DNA of 64,000 nucleotides from Chloroflexota bacterium (GCA_029262695.1 JAJCYV010000041.1:1-64000), one strand, 5' to 3'. Numbered from the stretch's first letter, positions 8,206-16,975 are shown. The notes: generated from the letters alone by a model not told the origin. Numbers and translations are program-made.

Positions 8206-9648
8206 GTGACACAGCAGTCGCCCGAAGACGCCTTCGCCCGCATCGACGCCATCTTCCGGCCGCGTTCGGTGGCTGTCGTCGGGGCGTCAGCCAACCCTGA
8301 CTCGCCGGGCTACGACTACGTGAAGTCGCTGCAGGACTTCGGCTTCCGCGGCGGCATCTACCCGGTGAACCCAAAAGGCGGCGAGATCCTCGGCCTGCCG
8401 GTGTCCGCCTCCTTCGGCGAGATCCGGGGCGATGTCGACTACGTCATCTCCTGCATCCCGTCGGACCACATCCTCGAACTGGTGAGGGAGTGCGGCGAGC
8501 GCAACGTGAAGGCGCTTCAGCTCTTCACCGGGCGCTTCAGCGAGACGGGCCGCGCGGAGGGCGCAGCGCTGGAACGGCAGCTGCTACAGACGGCGCGCGA
8601 CGCCGGCGTCCGCTTGATCGGTCCGAACTGCATGGGGCTGCTGTACCCGGCGCACGGCATCTCGTTCCGCGGGGACATGTCACGCGAGGCCGGGAACGTC
8701 GGCTTCCTTTCGCAGAGCGGCAACCTGCTGTTCGAGATCACGCACTACGGCGGCCCGCGCGGGCTGCGCTTCTCGAAGGCCATCAGCTACGGGAACGGCG
8801 TAGACCTGGACGAGAGCGACTTCACGTCATACTTCGGCGCCGATCCGGAGACGAAAGTGGTCGGCGCCTACGTCGAGGGAGTGCGGGACGGCCGCCGCTT
8901 TCTCGACGCCCTGCGGCGGGCGGCCGCGGGCAAGCCGGTCGTCGTGCTCAAAGGCGGCCGCACGGGCGCCGGCGGACGCGCCGCCGCCTCGCACACGGCG
9001 GCGCTGGCGGGTACGGCGGCAGTGTGGGAAGCGGCGCTGAGGCAGGCCGGCTGCCTGTCAGTCGGTACGGTGGAGGAGCTGATCGACATGCTCATCGCCT
9101 TCTCGCGCATGCGGCCGGGGACGGGCACGCGGCTGGGCATGGTCGGTTCGGGCGGCGGCCGATCCGTGCTCACGGCAGACCTCTGCGAGGAGCTGGGCCT
9201 CGCCGTGCCACCGCTGCCATCTGACATCGAAGCGAAGGTGGCGGAGCGCACGCCAGACCTCGCCGGCTGGCTGACGAACCCGGTCGACCAGTCGATCCTG
9301 GCCGGCAGCGGGCTGGGCGGCGGGCGCGTCCTCGAGTGGTTCGACGAGAGCCCGGAGATCGATCTTCTGCTGGCGAACATGAACGAGGCGTGGGCGTTCG
9401 GCCGTCCAAACGTGGAGGAGATACTGCCGCGCGTCGCCGACCGCTTCGTCGGCGTCGGCGCCCGGACGAAGAAGCCGTTCGCGGTTGTGCTCGGCCCATC
9501 GGACTACGCGGAGGAAGACCGCTGGCGGCTGGTCTCCGACATGCGCGAGCGGCTGGCCGGGGCTGGCCTGGCGGTCTACCCCAGCGTCGAGCGGGCCGTG
9601 CACGCGCTGGCGGCGCACACGAAGTACTGGCAGCGACGGGACAGCTGA
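8206..9648 (+). CDS. Acyl-CoA synthetase (NDP-forming)-type CoA-binding protein, alpha part only
   Basis: 480 residues with GTG start. An N-terminal CoA-binding Rossmann domain (FRPRSVAVVGASANPDSPGY...YPVNPKGGEILGLPV) is followed by the two succinyl-CoA ligase-like flavodoxin domains. ASHTAALAG around residue 260 carries the histidine that is phosphorylated in ADP-forming acetyl-CoA synthetases. The ATP-grasp beta domain normally fused to, or encoded beside, these proteins is absent from the window. It either pairs with a distant beta subunit or has another acyl-CoA role. Reaction class (acyl-CoA plus ADP/Pi to acid plus ATP plus CoA) is from family knowledge; substrate unknown. Confidence 0.82.
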   Translation: MTQQSPEDAFARIDAIFRPRSVAVVGASANPDSPGYDYVKSLQDFGFRGGIYPVNPKGGEILGLPVSASFGEIRGDVDYVISCIPSDHILELVRECGERNVKALQLFTGRFSETGRAEGAALERQLLQTARDAGVRLIGPNCMGLLYPAHGISFRGDMSREAGNVGFLSQSGNLLFEITHYGGPRGLRFSKAISYGNGVDLDESDFTSYFGADPETKVVGAYVEGVRDGRRFLDALRRAAAGKPVVVLKGGRTGAGGRAAASHTAALAGTAAVWEAALRQAGCLSVGTVEELIDMLIAFSRMRPGTGTRLGMVGSGGGRSVLTADLCEELGLAVPPLPSDIEAKVAERTPDLAGWLTNPVDQSILAGSGLGGGRVLEWFDESPEIDLLLANMNEAWAFGRPNVEEILPRVADRFVGVGARTKKPFAVVLGPSDYAEEDRWRLVSDMRERLAGAGLAVYPSVERAVHALAAHTKYWQRRDS

Positions 9649-9678
9649 AGGTCAGGCTGTCTCGCCCCGTAAACGGCT

Positions 9679-9738
9679 GAAGGCCAGGCTTAAGCCTGGC
9701 CTTCAAGTCACATCGGTCGAGGGCCAGGCTTCAGCCTG
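9679..9738. repeat. Palindromic intergenic repeats, including a perfect 26-bp palindrome
   Basis: Positions 9679-9704 form a perfect palindrome, each arm being GAAGGCCAGGCTT. A second imperfect copy with the core CAGGCTTCAGCCTG follows at 9725-9738, and a degenerate start (GAAGGTCAGGCTGT) lies just upstream at 9648. They sit between convergent genes, so they could also act as a bidirectional transcription end, but no T-run follows. The style matches the hairpin pair at 3.4 kb although the sequence differs. Confidence 0.8.
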
Positions 9739-9754
9739 ACACGACTGTCGCTCC

Positions 9755-10273
9755 CTAGAAAGGGTAGCCCTTGGCGCCCTGCACGCCCTTGAGCGCCGAG
9801 ATCTCGCCGACGTGGTTCGCCGGGTGGATCAGCGCCCCGATGCCGAGGAAGTAGGCGCGTGGGTGCGTACCGAAGCCGGGCACCTCGACCTCTTCGTCAA
9901 GGTCCTCCGGTGACAGCGTGCCCAGGTACTCATCCGTGGCCTTGTAGACGGCTTTCGCGTACTCTCGCGCCTGGCCGAGATCCACCTTGACGCTCGCTGC
10001 CCAGGCAGCGTGGTCGCCGCCGGGTCCGGGAGGTGGAGCGCTCATACCGGACTTGCCGGCCAGTTCGCCCATCATCAGTGGCTGCTGGCCGCGGAGGATC
10101 ATGTTCACGATGAAGTCCTCGGTCGTCAGCAGGTGGGCGTAACAGGCCCCGATCGGGTGCGCGGTCCCTTCTGGCTTGTGGTCGATGAGCTCCTGCGTCA
10201 GGTCGGCGACGGTGCCCTCAACGATCTCGTGCGAGACGTTGATCTGGTTGCGGAATAGTTCGATAGAGTTCAT
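9755..10273 (-). CDS. DinB-like four-helix bundle protein
   Basis: 172 residues beginning MNSIELFRNQINVSHE. Metal-ligand-like histidines appear in HPIGACYAHLLTTEDF near the middle and in IHPANHVGEISALKG near the end, the arrangement seen in DinB/YfiT-type thiol-dependent metalloenzymes. Family members include mycothiol- or bacillithiol-dependent enzymes and many proteins of unknown role. A second DinB-like gene occurs at 30.5 kb with the same HxxxHLGE-type ending. Convergent with the CoA-binding protein, divergent from the cyclase fusion. Confidence 0.8.
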   Translation of the reverse strand: MNSIELFRNQINVSHEIVEGTVADLTQELIDHKPEGTAHPIGACYAHLLTTEDFIVNMILRGQQPLMMGELAGKSGMSAPPPGPGGDHAAWAASVKVDLGQAREYAKAVYKATDEYLGTLSPEDLDEEVEVPGFGTHPRAYFLGIGALIHPANHVGEISALKGVQGAKGYPF

Positions 10274-10385
10274 GGAGCGTTCTCCTTCTACTGCGTTCGG
10301 CTGGCGGCGATTATATGCGGTCGCGACTCTGCGCCGTCAAGGGCGCCGTGGCAGCGACGGTCGGCTGATGTAGGATAGGTGCGCC

Positions 10386-11759
10386 ATGGAGCCGCGCATC
10401 CAGTACGCAAAGACGAGCGACGGGGTGAACATCGCCTATTACACGCTGGGGGAAGGGATACCCCTTGTGTACATGCCGTGGGGGGCACTATCTCACATCC
10501 AGCTGGAATGGCAGTTCCCTGAGGCTCGTCGCTGGGCTGAGCGTTTGGCGGAGAAGAGAATGATCGTCCGGTATGACGGCAGAGGAAGCGGGCTGTCTGA
10601 GCGTAATGTCACCGACTATTCCCTGGATGCGCTTCTGCGGGATCTGCAGGCGGTCGTTGACCGCTTGGGTCTGGAGAGGTTCGCGCTGTTCGCCCCCGCT
10701 TTCTCAGGACCTGTATCGGTCGCCTATGCGGCGCGGTACCCGGAGCGGGTGTCGCACGTTATCCTCTGGTGCTCTTTCGCGCGGGGCTCCGACTTCTGGC
10801 GCTCACCACGCTCTCAGGCCTTCACGGCAATCAGAGAGACGGACTGGGACCTATACACAGAGGCCATGGCCAACAACATTCTGGGACGGCCTCCCAGTGA
10901 GGAGGAATCGCGCCGGTACGCTTCGTTCATTCGCGAGGCGGTCACACAAGAGGGGCAGCGGGCGTTCATGGGCGCGGCGCGCGACTTCGATGTTGCGGAC
11001 CAGCTACCGCAGCTGAGGACACCGACGCTGGTGCTTCACCGACGGGGGGTGACGTTCGTCGAAGTGACCCTGGCCACAGAGCTGGCCTCTCGGATTCCGG
11101 ACGCCCGCCTGGCCCTCCTGGAGGGGGCGGCCGGCAACCCGCAATGGGGCGACGCCGAGGCGGTGCTCCGGGCAATCAACGAATTCCTGGGTGAGGACGA
11201 GGATGCGACATCAGTGTCCGAAGCGCCGGGGGTGGGCGCCTTCCGCACCATCCTCTTCACCGACGTCGAGGGCTCGACGGCGATGACCGACCGCCTCGGC
11301 GACGCGAAGGCTCGCGACTTGCTGCACGAACACGAGCGGATCACGCGGGAGGCGCTGAAGGCACACGGCGGCTCGGAGGTGAAGGCGATGGGCGACGGGT
11401 TCATGGCCTCGTTCTCGTCGGCCACGAAGGCTCTCGAATGTGCAGTAGCTCTGCAGCGGGCGTTCGCGGCGTGGAACGCTGGGGCGCAGCAAGCGGCGCC
11501 CCTACGGATTCGCGTTGGGTTGAACGCGGGAGAACCGATCGCTGAGGATGACCCGGGCGGGCGTGGGGACTTGTTCGGCACCGCGGTGAACATGGCCGCG
11601 CGCATCGCGTCGAAGGCGGACGCGGGGGAGATCCTGGTGGCCGACGTCGTGCGGCAGCTCGTCGCCGGCAAGGAGTTCCTGTTCAACGACCGCGGCGACA
11701 CGGAGCTGCGCGGCTTCGAGGACCCGGTGCGGTTGTACGAGGTTCGGTGGGAGGGCTAG
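10386..11759 (+). CDS. Alpha/beta-hydrolase-like domain fused to a class III adenylate/guanylate cyclase
   Basis: 457 residues. Residues 1-275 form an alpha/beta hydrolase fold (IQYAKTSDGVNIAYYTLGEG..., VRYDGRGSGLSE). The nucleophile elbow is AFSGP around Ser107, not GxSxG. The place of the catalytic histidine reads GAAGNPQW, where relatives have G.GH.PQW, so it is probably not a working hydrolase. From about residue 285 a class III cyclase follows: FTDVEGSTAMTDRLGD (first metal Asp), KAMGDGFMASF (second metal Asp), and GLNAGEPIAEDD...FGTAVNMAARI (transition-state N and R). Likely makes cAMP, with the hydrolase domain acting as a sensor. No membrane helices; probably cytoplasmic. Confidence 0.85.
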   Translation: MEPRIQYAKTSDGVNIAYYTLGEGIPLVYMPWGALSHIQLEWQFPEARRWAERLAEKRMIVRYDGRGSGLSERNVTDYSLDALLRDLQAVVDRLGLERFALFAPAFSGPVSVAYAARYPERVSHVILWCSFARGSDFWRSPRSQAFTAIRETDWDLYTEAMANNILGRPPSEEESRRYASFIREAVTQEGQRAFMGAARDFDVADQLPQLRTPTLVLHRRGVTFVEVTLATELASRIPDARLALLEGAAGNPQWGDAEAVLRAINEFLGEDEDATSVSEAPGVGAFRTILFTDVEGSTAMTDRLGDAKARDLLHEHERITREALKAHGGSEVKAMGDGFMASFSSATKALECAVALQRAFAAWNAGAQQAAPLRIRVGLNAGEPIAEDDPGGRGDLFGTAVNMAARIASKADAGEILVADVVRQLVAGKEFLFNDRGDTELRGFEDPVRLYEVRWEG

Positions 11760-11780
11760 AGTGCATCACAAGGAGGAGTC

Positions 11781-12083
11781 ATGAGGAAGCTACTTTTGAT
11801 GGTGGCCATCGGGGCCGGGACCGTCGCTCTCTTGCGCCGCGTCCTGCCCGCCGAGCAACGGGCTCAGTTGCAGGAGAGCCTTTCCAGTGTGCCCGGCGCG
11901 ATGATGGAGCACTGCATGGAGATGATGCCGGAGGACTCGCCCCCGAAGGTGATGGTGTCGTCCATGCGCCGGTTCGAAGAGCAGAACGACGAGATAGCCA
12001 CACTGCTCCGCGCGCAGAACAAGTTGCTGAAGAAGCAGAACGACATGTTGAAGGCGGCGGCCGACGGGGAATCGCAGGGCTAA
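11781..12083 (+). CDS. Small membrane-anchored coiled-coil protein
   Basis: 100 residues following the cyclase by 21 bases, with a strong AAGGAGGAG site in front of the ATG. The first 18 residues are hydrophobic (LLLMVAIGAGTVALL) and could anchor it in the membrane. Residues 55-95 are charged and heptad-like (MRRFEEQNDEIATLLRAQNKLLKKQNDMLK), typical of a coiled coil. MEHCMEMMPEDSPP in between is methionine-rich. No family recognised. Position suggests cotranscription with the cyclase fusion. Confidence 0.7.
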   Translation: MRKLLLMVAIGAGTVALLRRVLPAEQRAQLQESLSSVPGAMMEHCMEMMPEDSPPKVMVSSMRRFEEQNDEIATLLRAQNKLLKKQNDMLKAAADGESQG

Positions 12084-12110
12084 GGCCATCATGGCTGCGA
12101 CGCCACTCAC

Positions 12111-12740
12111 ATGACCCCCGTTGAAGGCCCCGTCGCCAGCGGTGCTATCGCCGTCAAGGAAACGGCCGGGACGCTGGCGAGAGCGTTCCACGACGATCCG
12201 CCCAGCATCTGGCTCTTCCCCGATGAGAACAAGCGCAAGATTGCGATGCTTGGCGACTTCACGGCGACCACGCGATACGGCCTGCGCTATGGGGATGTTT
12301 ACGTTCCAAGCGAGGCAGGCGACGGCGCGGCGATCTGGCTGCCGCCCGGCAATCCGATGGTATCGACGCTGGGGATGCTGCGCGTGGGTGCGTGGCAGTT
12401 CATCTCTACTCCGGCTAAGGTTGGCTTCGGATATCTGCCGCGCTTCTTCAGAATGGTCCGCCAGATGGAGGAGCTGCACAAGCGCGACGTGCCGAAGCGA
12501 CACTGGTACCTGATGGTGCTGGGGGTCGAGCCGGAGCGGCAGGGGCAAGGAGTCGGCAGCGGGCTCATTGGGCCGGGGCTGGCGAAGGCGGACCGCGATC
12601 GCCTCCCCTGCTACCTGGAAACCGCGAAGGAGATCAACGTTACGTTCTACAAGAAACACGGATTCGACGTGCTGCGCGAAGTCCCCGTCGGCGGTGACGG
12701 CCCCCCCATGTGGACGATGCTTCGGAAGCCGATCGGATAG
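12111..12740 (+). CDS. GNAT-family N-acetyltransferase
   Basis: 209 residues. The acetyl-CoA binding motif A is clear: LMVLGVEPERQGQGVGSGLI (a Q.G.G loop at roughly residues 139-152). It is followed by CYLETAKEINVTFYKKHGFDV, the end of the GNAT fold. The substrate is not predictable; similar proteins are annotated only as GNAT. ATG start shortly after the coiled-coil gene; same direction as its neighbours, possibly one operon from 10.4 to 13.6 kb. Confidence 0.85.
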   Translation: MTPVEGPVASGAIAVKETAGTLARAFHDDPPSIWLFPDENKRKIAMLGDFTATTRYGLRYGDVYVPSEAGDGAAIWLPPGNPMVSTLGMLRVGAWQFISTPAKVGFGYLPRFFRMVRQMEELHKRDVPKRHWYLMVLGVEPERQGQGVGSGLIGPGLAKADRDRLPCYLETAKEINVTFYKKHGFDVLREVPVGGDGPPMWTMLRKPIG

Positions 12741-12814
12741 TCACCGATGGAGACCGTGTCCAGCACCCGCAGCGAGTGACTGCGTAAGATGGGCGTGGAT
12801 AGGAGAAACGCAAG

Positions 12815-13624
12815 ATGCCAAACGCGACTGTAAACGGGGTGAGGCTGAACTACGAGCTGCACGGCGAGTCCGGCGAGCCGCTGGTCTTCGTTCACGGTTA
12901 CACCGGCGACATCACTGACTGGCGACACCAGCTGCCGGCGTTCTCACAATCGTTCCGCGTGCTGATCGTGGACAACCGCGGGCACGGTCAATCAGAGGCG
13001 CCGGCCGACCGGTCGGCGTACACCATCGAGCACCTCGCGGACGACGTCGAGGCGCTCGTGGGCGAGCTTGGCATCGGGCGCTATCACGTGCTGGGGCACT
13101 CGATGGGCGGCGCCGTCGTCCAGGAGATCGCCTTGCGGAGCGCAGACCGGCTGCTGTCCCTGACGCTGCACGACACTACCGATGACTTCAGCGCCGCCGC
13201 CTCGAATCCGGCCATCGCCGCCTGGCGAGACTTCCGGTTCAATCTCGCTGAGAGTGAGGGCATGGAGGCGGTGGCCAACGCCAGCTCCCCCTTCCCGCCG
13301 CCACCTCACTTGCCGGCGGAGCGGCTAGAGGAGACGCGGGTCCGGATGTCGAAGATGTCCACGGACGCCTTCATCGGCGCCTGGAAAGGGCTGGAGCAAT
13401 GGAAGGGCGACCGCGCCGACCAGATCAGGACGCAGACGCTCGTGATCTATGGCGACCTCGATGCCCAGTTCCTGATCGACGGCTCGCAGCGGCTCGCGGC
13501 GGCGATTCCGGACGCGGAGCTGTCGGTGATCCCTCAGACGGCGCACCAGCCCCAGTGGGAACGACCGCAGCTGTACAACGCAGCGCTTGGCGCCTTCCTG
13601 AACAAGGTGTCGGGAGAACGTTAG
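12815..13624 (+). CDS. Alpha/beta-fold hydrolase
   Basis: 269 residues with an intact catalytic set: oxyanion HGYTGD near residue 28, nucleophile Ser96 in GHSMGG, acidic residue in YGDLDAQF around 212, and His in QTAHQPQW around 244. The general plan is that of esterases, haloperoxidase-like and meta-cleavage hydrolases; substrate unknown. An AGGAG site lies before the ATG. Unlike the hydrolase domain at 10.4 kb this one keeps all catalytic residues. Confidence 0.88.
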   Translation: MPNATVNGVRLNYELHGESGEPLVFVHGYTGDITDWRHQLPAFSQSFRVLIVDNRGHGQSEAPADRSAYTIEHLADDVEALVGELGIGRYHVLGHSMGGAVVQEIALRSADRLLSLTLHDTTDDFSAAASNPAIAAWRDFRFNLAESEGMEAVANASSPFPPPPHLPAERLEETRVRMSKMSTDAFIGAWKGLEQWKGDRADQIRTQTLVIYGDLDAQFLIDGSQRLAAAIPDAELSVIPQTAHQPQWERPQLYNAALGAFLNKVSGER

Positions 13625-13638
13625 GCGGGAGCGCTCCG

Positions 13639-14229
13639 CTAGCCGCCGGGACGCGGGAAGCCCATAACCTCGGCGACGTCCCTCAGCAGCTCACGGAGTT
13701 CGATGGTGGCAGAGGCCATCCGGGCAAGCGAACGCTGCTCAGGCGGAGGAGGGTCATACTCCTCTTCCAGCTCGTTCACCAGCTCGCAGAGCTCCTTCGC
13801 TATATCTTCGTCAACGGCGCGCACCTCCGGGTCGATGTTGTGAGTAAACGCGTGAACATCGCCGTAGAAAGTCGCGAACGTGTTGTCCAGATCCCCCTGG
13901 TTCAGATATCCAATAGTCTCTGCCAGAGCATCGTCCTCCGTCTGAAAGCCTTCAGCGGTGACGTTGGCGGCGCCAGGCAGTGGCGGCAACTCTTCGTCGC
14001 AACCGCCACCACCTCCACCAAGGCTGGTGACGAAGAAGACCCCACCACCGACGATCAAGACCAACATGCCGATAGCGAGGCCCCAGACCCAGTCCGGCAA
14101 CCTGTACTTCCCCTGGGGCTGGGGCCGGCGGCGCGCGCGCCTGCGGCGTGAGAACAGAGTGTTCTGGGCGATGCGCTCGCCGCTCAGGTCAGCGATCAAG
14201 AATCGAATCTCAGGAACATATCTTCGCAA
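13639..14229 (-). CDS. Single-pass membrane protein of unknown function
   Basis: 196 residues. A basic cytoplasmic N-terminal part (SRRRRARRRPQPQGK) precedes one transmembrane helix near residues 47-68 (VWGLAIGMLVLIVGGGVFFV), then a Gly run and Cys. The C-terminal ~120 residues are acidic and predicted outside (FQTEDDALAETIGYLNQGDLDNTFATFYGDVHAF). The soluble part recalls small helical modules but I do not recognise it. Convergent with the hydrolase. Confidence 0.68.
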   Translation of the reverse strand: MRRYVPEIRFLIADLSGERIAQNTLFSRRRRARRRPQPQGKYRLPDWVWGLAIGMLVLIVGGGVFFVTSLGGGGGGCDEELPPLPGAANVTAEGFQTEDDALAETIGYLNQGDLDNTFATFYGDVHAFTHNIDPEVRAVDEDIAKELCELVNELEEEYDPPPPEQRSLARMASATIELRELLRDVAEVMGFPRPGG

Positions 14230-14383
14230 TCCTATCCGACTGCCCCGCCAGGTGCAGGTACCGAACGGCCTATTCTGCCGACTGTCTCGCCTAAAGGCGC
14301 GTTCGCCGGATGCCGATGCGGTAGGTGGGGGCTTGGCCGACGCATCACACGCAAGGGGCTATCCGAACGCCAGCAGACACGCC

Positions 14384-16048
14384 CTAGGCCGGCGGTACTT
14401 CCATTGGGTCGGCCGGCGGCTTCATGTACGCCACGCTCGCCGCGCTGCCGGAGGCGTGCATCTCGCCCGCTGTCGGTTCGGGGTACTCGATGCGCTCATG
14501 GTAGATGCCGCGGAGCGTCGCCTTGAAGGATTCGGCGATCACTTTGAGGTCGCGCATCGTCATGTCGGATTCGTCCAGCTGCCCTTCGTTGAAGCGTTCG
14601 CGGATCACGCCGTCCACCAGCTCGTCGATGCGCTCGTGCGAGCGGTCCTTGCTGGAGCGGACGACAGCTTCGACGGAATCGGCAAGCATGACGATGGCGG
14701 TCTCTTTCGTCTGCGGCTTCGGGCCCGGGTAACGGAACTTCTCCGCGTCGGCGTTCGGGTCCTCGATCGCCGCCTTGCGATAGAAGTAGGTGACGAGGCG
14801 CGTGCCGTGGTGCTCCGGGATGAAGGCGCGCACCTTTGACGGGATGCGGTGTTTGCCGGTGACGCGCAGGCCCGCTCGCACGTGCTCTGAGACCATCTTG
14901 GCGCTGGCGGCGGGATCGAGGCGGTCGTGCGGGTTCTCGCCGCCCATCTGGTTCTCGATGTAGTAGCCCGGCTTGGCGATCTTGCCGATGTCATGGAAGT
15001 AGCAGCCGACGCGCACGAGCAGGGAGTCGGCGCCGGTGAGGTCCGCGGCGCGTTCCGCCAGGTTGCCAACGATGACGCTGTGGTGGAACGTGCCGGGCGC
15101 CTTCTCCTGCAGCTCGCGCAGGAGCGGGTGGCTGAGCTGTGCCAGCTCCATCAGCTGAACGCGCGTCGCCACACCGAAGACGGCGCCCAGGACGTACGCG
15201 CCGCCCATCGTGATCACGACGGAACCGACTCCGGCCACGAGGCCGGCGCTGATGATCCAGACGAGGTCAACGCCTTCCTTGTTCGGCAAGAGCAGCCAGA
15301 AGGTGAACAGCGAGACGATCGTCATGAGACCGACTCCGGCGCCGGCCGACGCGTAGTTGTTCATGCGCTCGGCATTGCGGACGGCGAAGACGCCGACGAA
15401 GCTCGTGAGCAGCAGCGTCGTCACCATCTGCAGCGACTCCATCGGGCCGGTGGAGAGGGTCTGGCGGGCATCGGGCATGTAGAAGCCGGCGAAGGCGGCA
15501 ACGACCGCCAGCAGCGCCGCCGTGAAGAGCGCGAGCCCGGCGTCGAGCAGCGCAGCAATCAGCATCGGCGCCGTGGCGATTGGGAGCATGTAGCTCAGGT
15601 AGAGCCGGTCGCCATCGGGCAGCGCCTGCGAGAAGAAGACTTTGGCGCCGGCGACCCAGAGCACGATCAACAGGCCGTACATGAACAGCCGCCGGTTGGT
15701 GTTCACCTCCGGCGGCTGGAAGAGATAGAGGTAGAGCCCGGTGAAGGCGCCCGCCAGCACCGCGACGAGCAGGCCGGAGAAGACCTCACCGAAGCCGATG
15801 TCGTTGTCGAGGAGACCGGCGCCCTTGATCTGGGAGAGGCTCGTCTGAGTCACGATCTGGCCCTCGCGGACGATCGTCTCGCCGTTGGCCTCGAACGTCG
15901 TGAACGCCACGTCGCCGACGTCCAGCGGTGTCTCGCCCGGAAGCACCGGGATGAGCACGACGGCGAGCGCCACCGCGATGGCCAGCGCCAGGACGAACGC
16001 CTGGAACGGTGAGACTATTGTGTGCGCCTTGGTGGCATTCATCGGCAT
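14384..16048 (-). CDS. PgpH-like 7TM-HD phosphodiesterase (probable c-di-AMP hydrolase)
   Basis: 554 residues. After a first helix (FQAFVLALAIAVALAVVLIPVL) comes only a short outside segment (TFEANGETIVREGQIVT), then about seven helices (residues 85-290). A cytoplasmic HD domain follows with HHSVIVGNLAERAA, the metal-binding HD in CYFHDIGKIAKPGYYIENQ, and later EHHGTRLV and LADSVEAVVR. This is the PgpH/YqfF plan, whose members cleave c-di-AMP. The extracytoplasmic 7TMR-HDED domain normally adds about 200 residues and is mostly missing here. A c-di-AMP riboswitch lies at 33.7 kb, which supports c-di-AMP use in this cell. Confidence 0.85.
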   Translation of the reverse strand: MPMNATKAHTIVSPFQAFVLALAIAVALAVVLIPVLPGETPLDVGDVAFTTFEANGETIVREGQIVTQTSLSQIKGAGLLDNDIGFGEVFSGLLVAVLAGAFTGLYLYLFQPPEVNTNRRLFMYGLLIVLWVAGAKVFFSQALPDGDRLYLSYMLPIATAPMLIAALLDAGLALFTAALLAVVAAFAGFYMPDARQTLSTGPMESLQMVTTLLLTSFVGVFAVRNAERMNNYASAGAGVGLMTIVSLFTFWLLLPNKEGVDLVWIISAGLVAGVGSVVITMGGAYVLGAVFGVATRVQLMELAQLSHPLLRELQEKAPGTFHHSVIVGNLAERAADLTGADSLLVRVGCYFHDIGKIAKPGYYIENQMGGENPHDRLDPAASAKMVSEHVRAGLRVTGKHRIPSKVRAFIPEHHGTRLVTYFYRKAAIEDPNADAEKFRYPGPKPQTKETAIVMLADSVEAVVRSSKDRSHERIDELVDGVIRERFNEGQLDESDMTMRDLKVIAESFKATLRGIYHERIEYPEPTAGEMHASGSAASVAYMKPPADPMEVPPA

Positions 16049-16126
16049 TTCTGCTTATGCGAATTAGGGCGCGACCATGATAACAGAGGTTTCACGTAGT
16101 TAAACGCCGAAACGGCGGATGCGATT

Positions 16127-16582
16127 CTACAGCGCCGACAGTAGCTGTGTGACGACTTCGTTGATGTCGCGGCCTTCGGCGCGACCGGCGAGGCGGGGCA
16201 TGATCGCCTGCATCACCTTGCCTTTGTCCTGCGGGCCACTGGCGGCGACCTCTTCGATCACCTTGCGCGCCTCGGCCTCGATCTCCTCGCGGCCGGCCTG
16301 CTCCGGCATGTAGGCCTGCAGGACCTGCAGCTCCGCCGCTTCCTTGTCCGCCAGCTCCTGGCGGCCGGCCTTCTGAAAAGCATCGATGCTGTCGCGCCGC
16401 TGCTTGATCTGAGTTGCGATCACTTTCAGCACTTCGTCGTCGCCCAGCACGCGCCGCTCGGAGCCCGCGACTTCCTGCGTGTTGATCGCGGACATGAGCA
16501 TACGGATCGTGGACTTTCGGGTGTCGTCACCCTGACGGAGGGCGTCCGTGAGGTCGTTCGCCAGCTGCTCTTTGAGCGACAT
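16127..16582 (-). CDS. yqeY: GatB/YqeY domain protein
   Basis: 151 residues, full length for YqeY: MSLKEQLANDLTDALRQGDDTRKSTIRMLMSAI and the C-terminal GKVMQAIMPRLAGRAEGRDINEVV are characteristic. The domain is related to the tail of GatB and may bind tRNA, but its cellular role is unsettled. It lies 48 bases downstream of rpsU on the same strand, a conserved bacterial arrangement (rpsU-yqeY). Confidence 0.95.
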   Translation of the reverse strand: MSLKEQLANDLTDALRQGDDTRKSTIRMLMSAINTQEVAGSERRVLGDDEVLKVIATQIKQRRDSIDAFQKAGRQELADKEAAELQVLQAYMPEQAGREEIEAEARKVIEEVAASGPQDKGKVMQAIMPRLAGRAEGRDINEVVTQLLSAL

Positions 16583-16630
16583 CAGCGTCAGGTGTGACTC
16601 TGGAAAGGAAGAATGATCGCGTTGAGAGGG

Positions 16631-16822
16631 TTAGCCGCGCTGGGCGTTCTTCATCGTCTTGCGGCGCTTGGCGGCGGCCTTCTTCTTGCGCACGACGCTC
16701 GGCGGTTCATAATGCTCACGCCGGCGGGCCTCGGCCAGGATGCCGCTCTGCTGGACCATCTTGTTGAACTTCTTCAGTGCGTGGTCGAAGTTGTCGTTAC
16801 TGGTGATGATGACTTCGGGCAA
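16631..16822 (-). CDS. rpsU: 30S ribosomal protein bS21
   Basis: 63 residues: MPEVIITSNDNFDHALKKFN, then the KMVQQSGILAEARRREHYEPP core and a Lys/Arg-rich tail (VRKKKAAAKRRKTMKNAQRG). Small-subunit protein involved in translation initiation. Upstream is a clear sigma-70 type promoter. Cotranscribed with yqeY. Confidence 0.96.
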   Translation of the reverse strand: MPEVIITSNDNFDHALKKFNKMVQQSGILAEARRREHYEPPSVVRKKKAAAKRRKTMKNAQRG

Positions 16823-16868
16823 AGAAAGACGCCTCCTCGGATCGCGAATTGTATAGGAAACTGCCTAG

Positions 16869-16898
16869 ATTGTAGATTTTTTCACGTGAGAGTGTCAA
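16869..16898 (-). promoter_or_regulatory. Sigma-70 type promoter for rpsU-yqeY
   Basis: On the minus strand a consensus TTGACA (-35, 16893-16898) and TACAAT (-10, 16869-16874) are separated by 18 bases and lie about 50 bases ahead of the rpsU start. The A/T-rich spacer stands out from the GC-rich surroundings. Confidence 0.8.
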
Positions 16899-16942
16899 GT
16901 TAGCGCCGTCATCGGACGACATCGCCCGACAGCGGCGCGCAG

Positions 16943-16975
16943 ACGGGCCGTCCGTGCGGACGGCCCGTGGTTTTT
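16943..16975 (+). terminator. GC-rich hairpin with T-run
   Basis: ACGGGCCGTCC and GGACGGCCCGT form an 11-bp stem with a four-base loop, followed two bases later by TTTTT on the plus strand. It looks like an intrinsic terminator, but there is no plus-strand gene before it. On the minus strand, where the desulforedoxin-like genes end 16 bases upstream, the hairpin has no U-run after it. It may stop antisense transcription or act as a weak end for the minus-strand genes. Confidence 0.55.
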
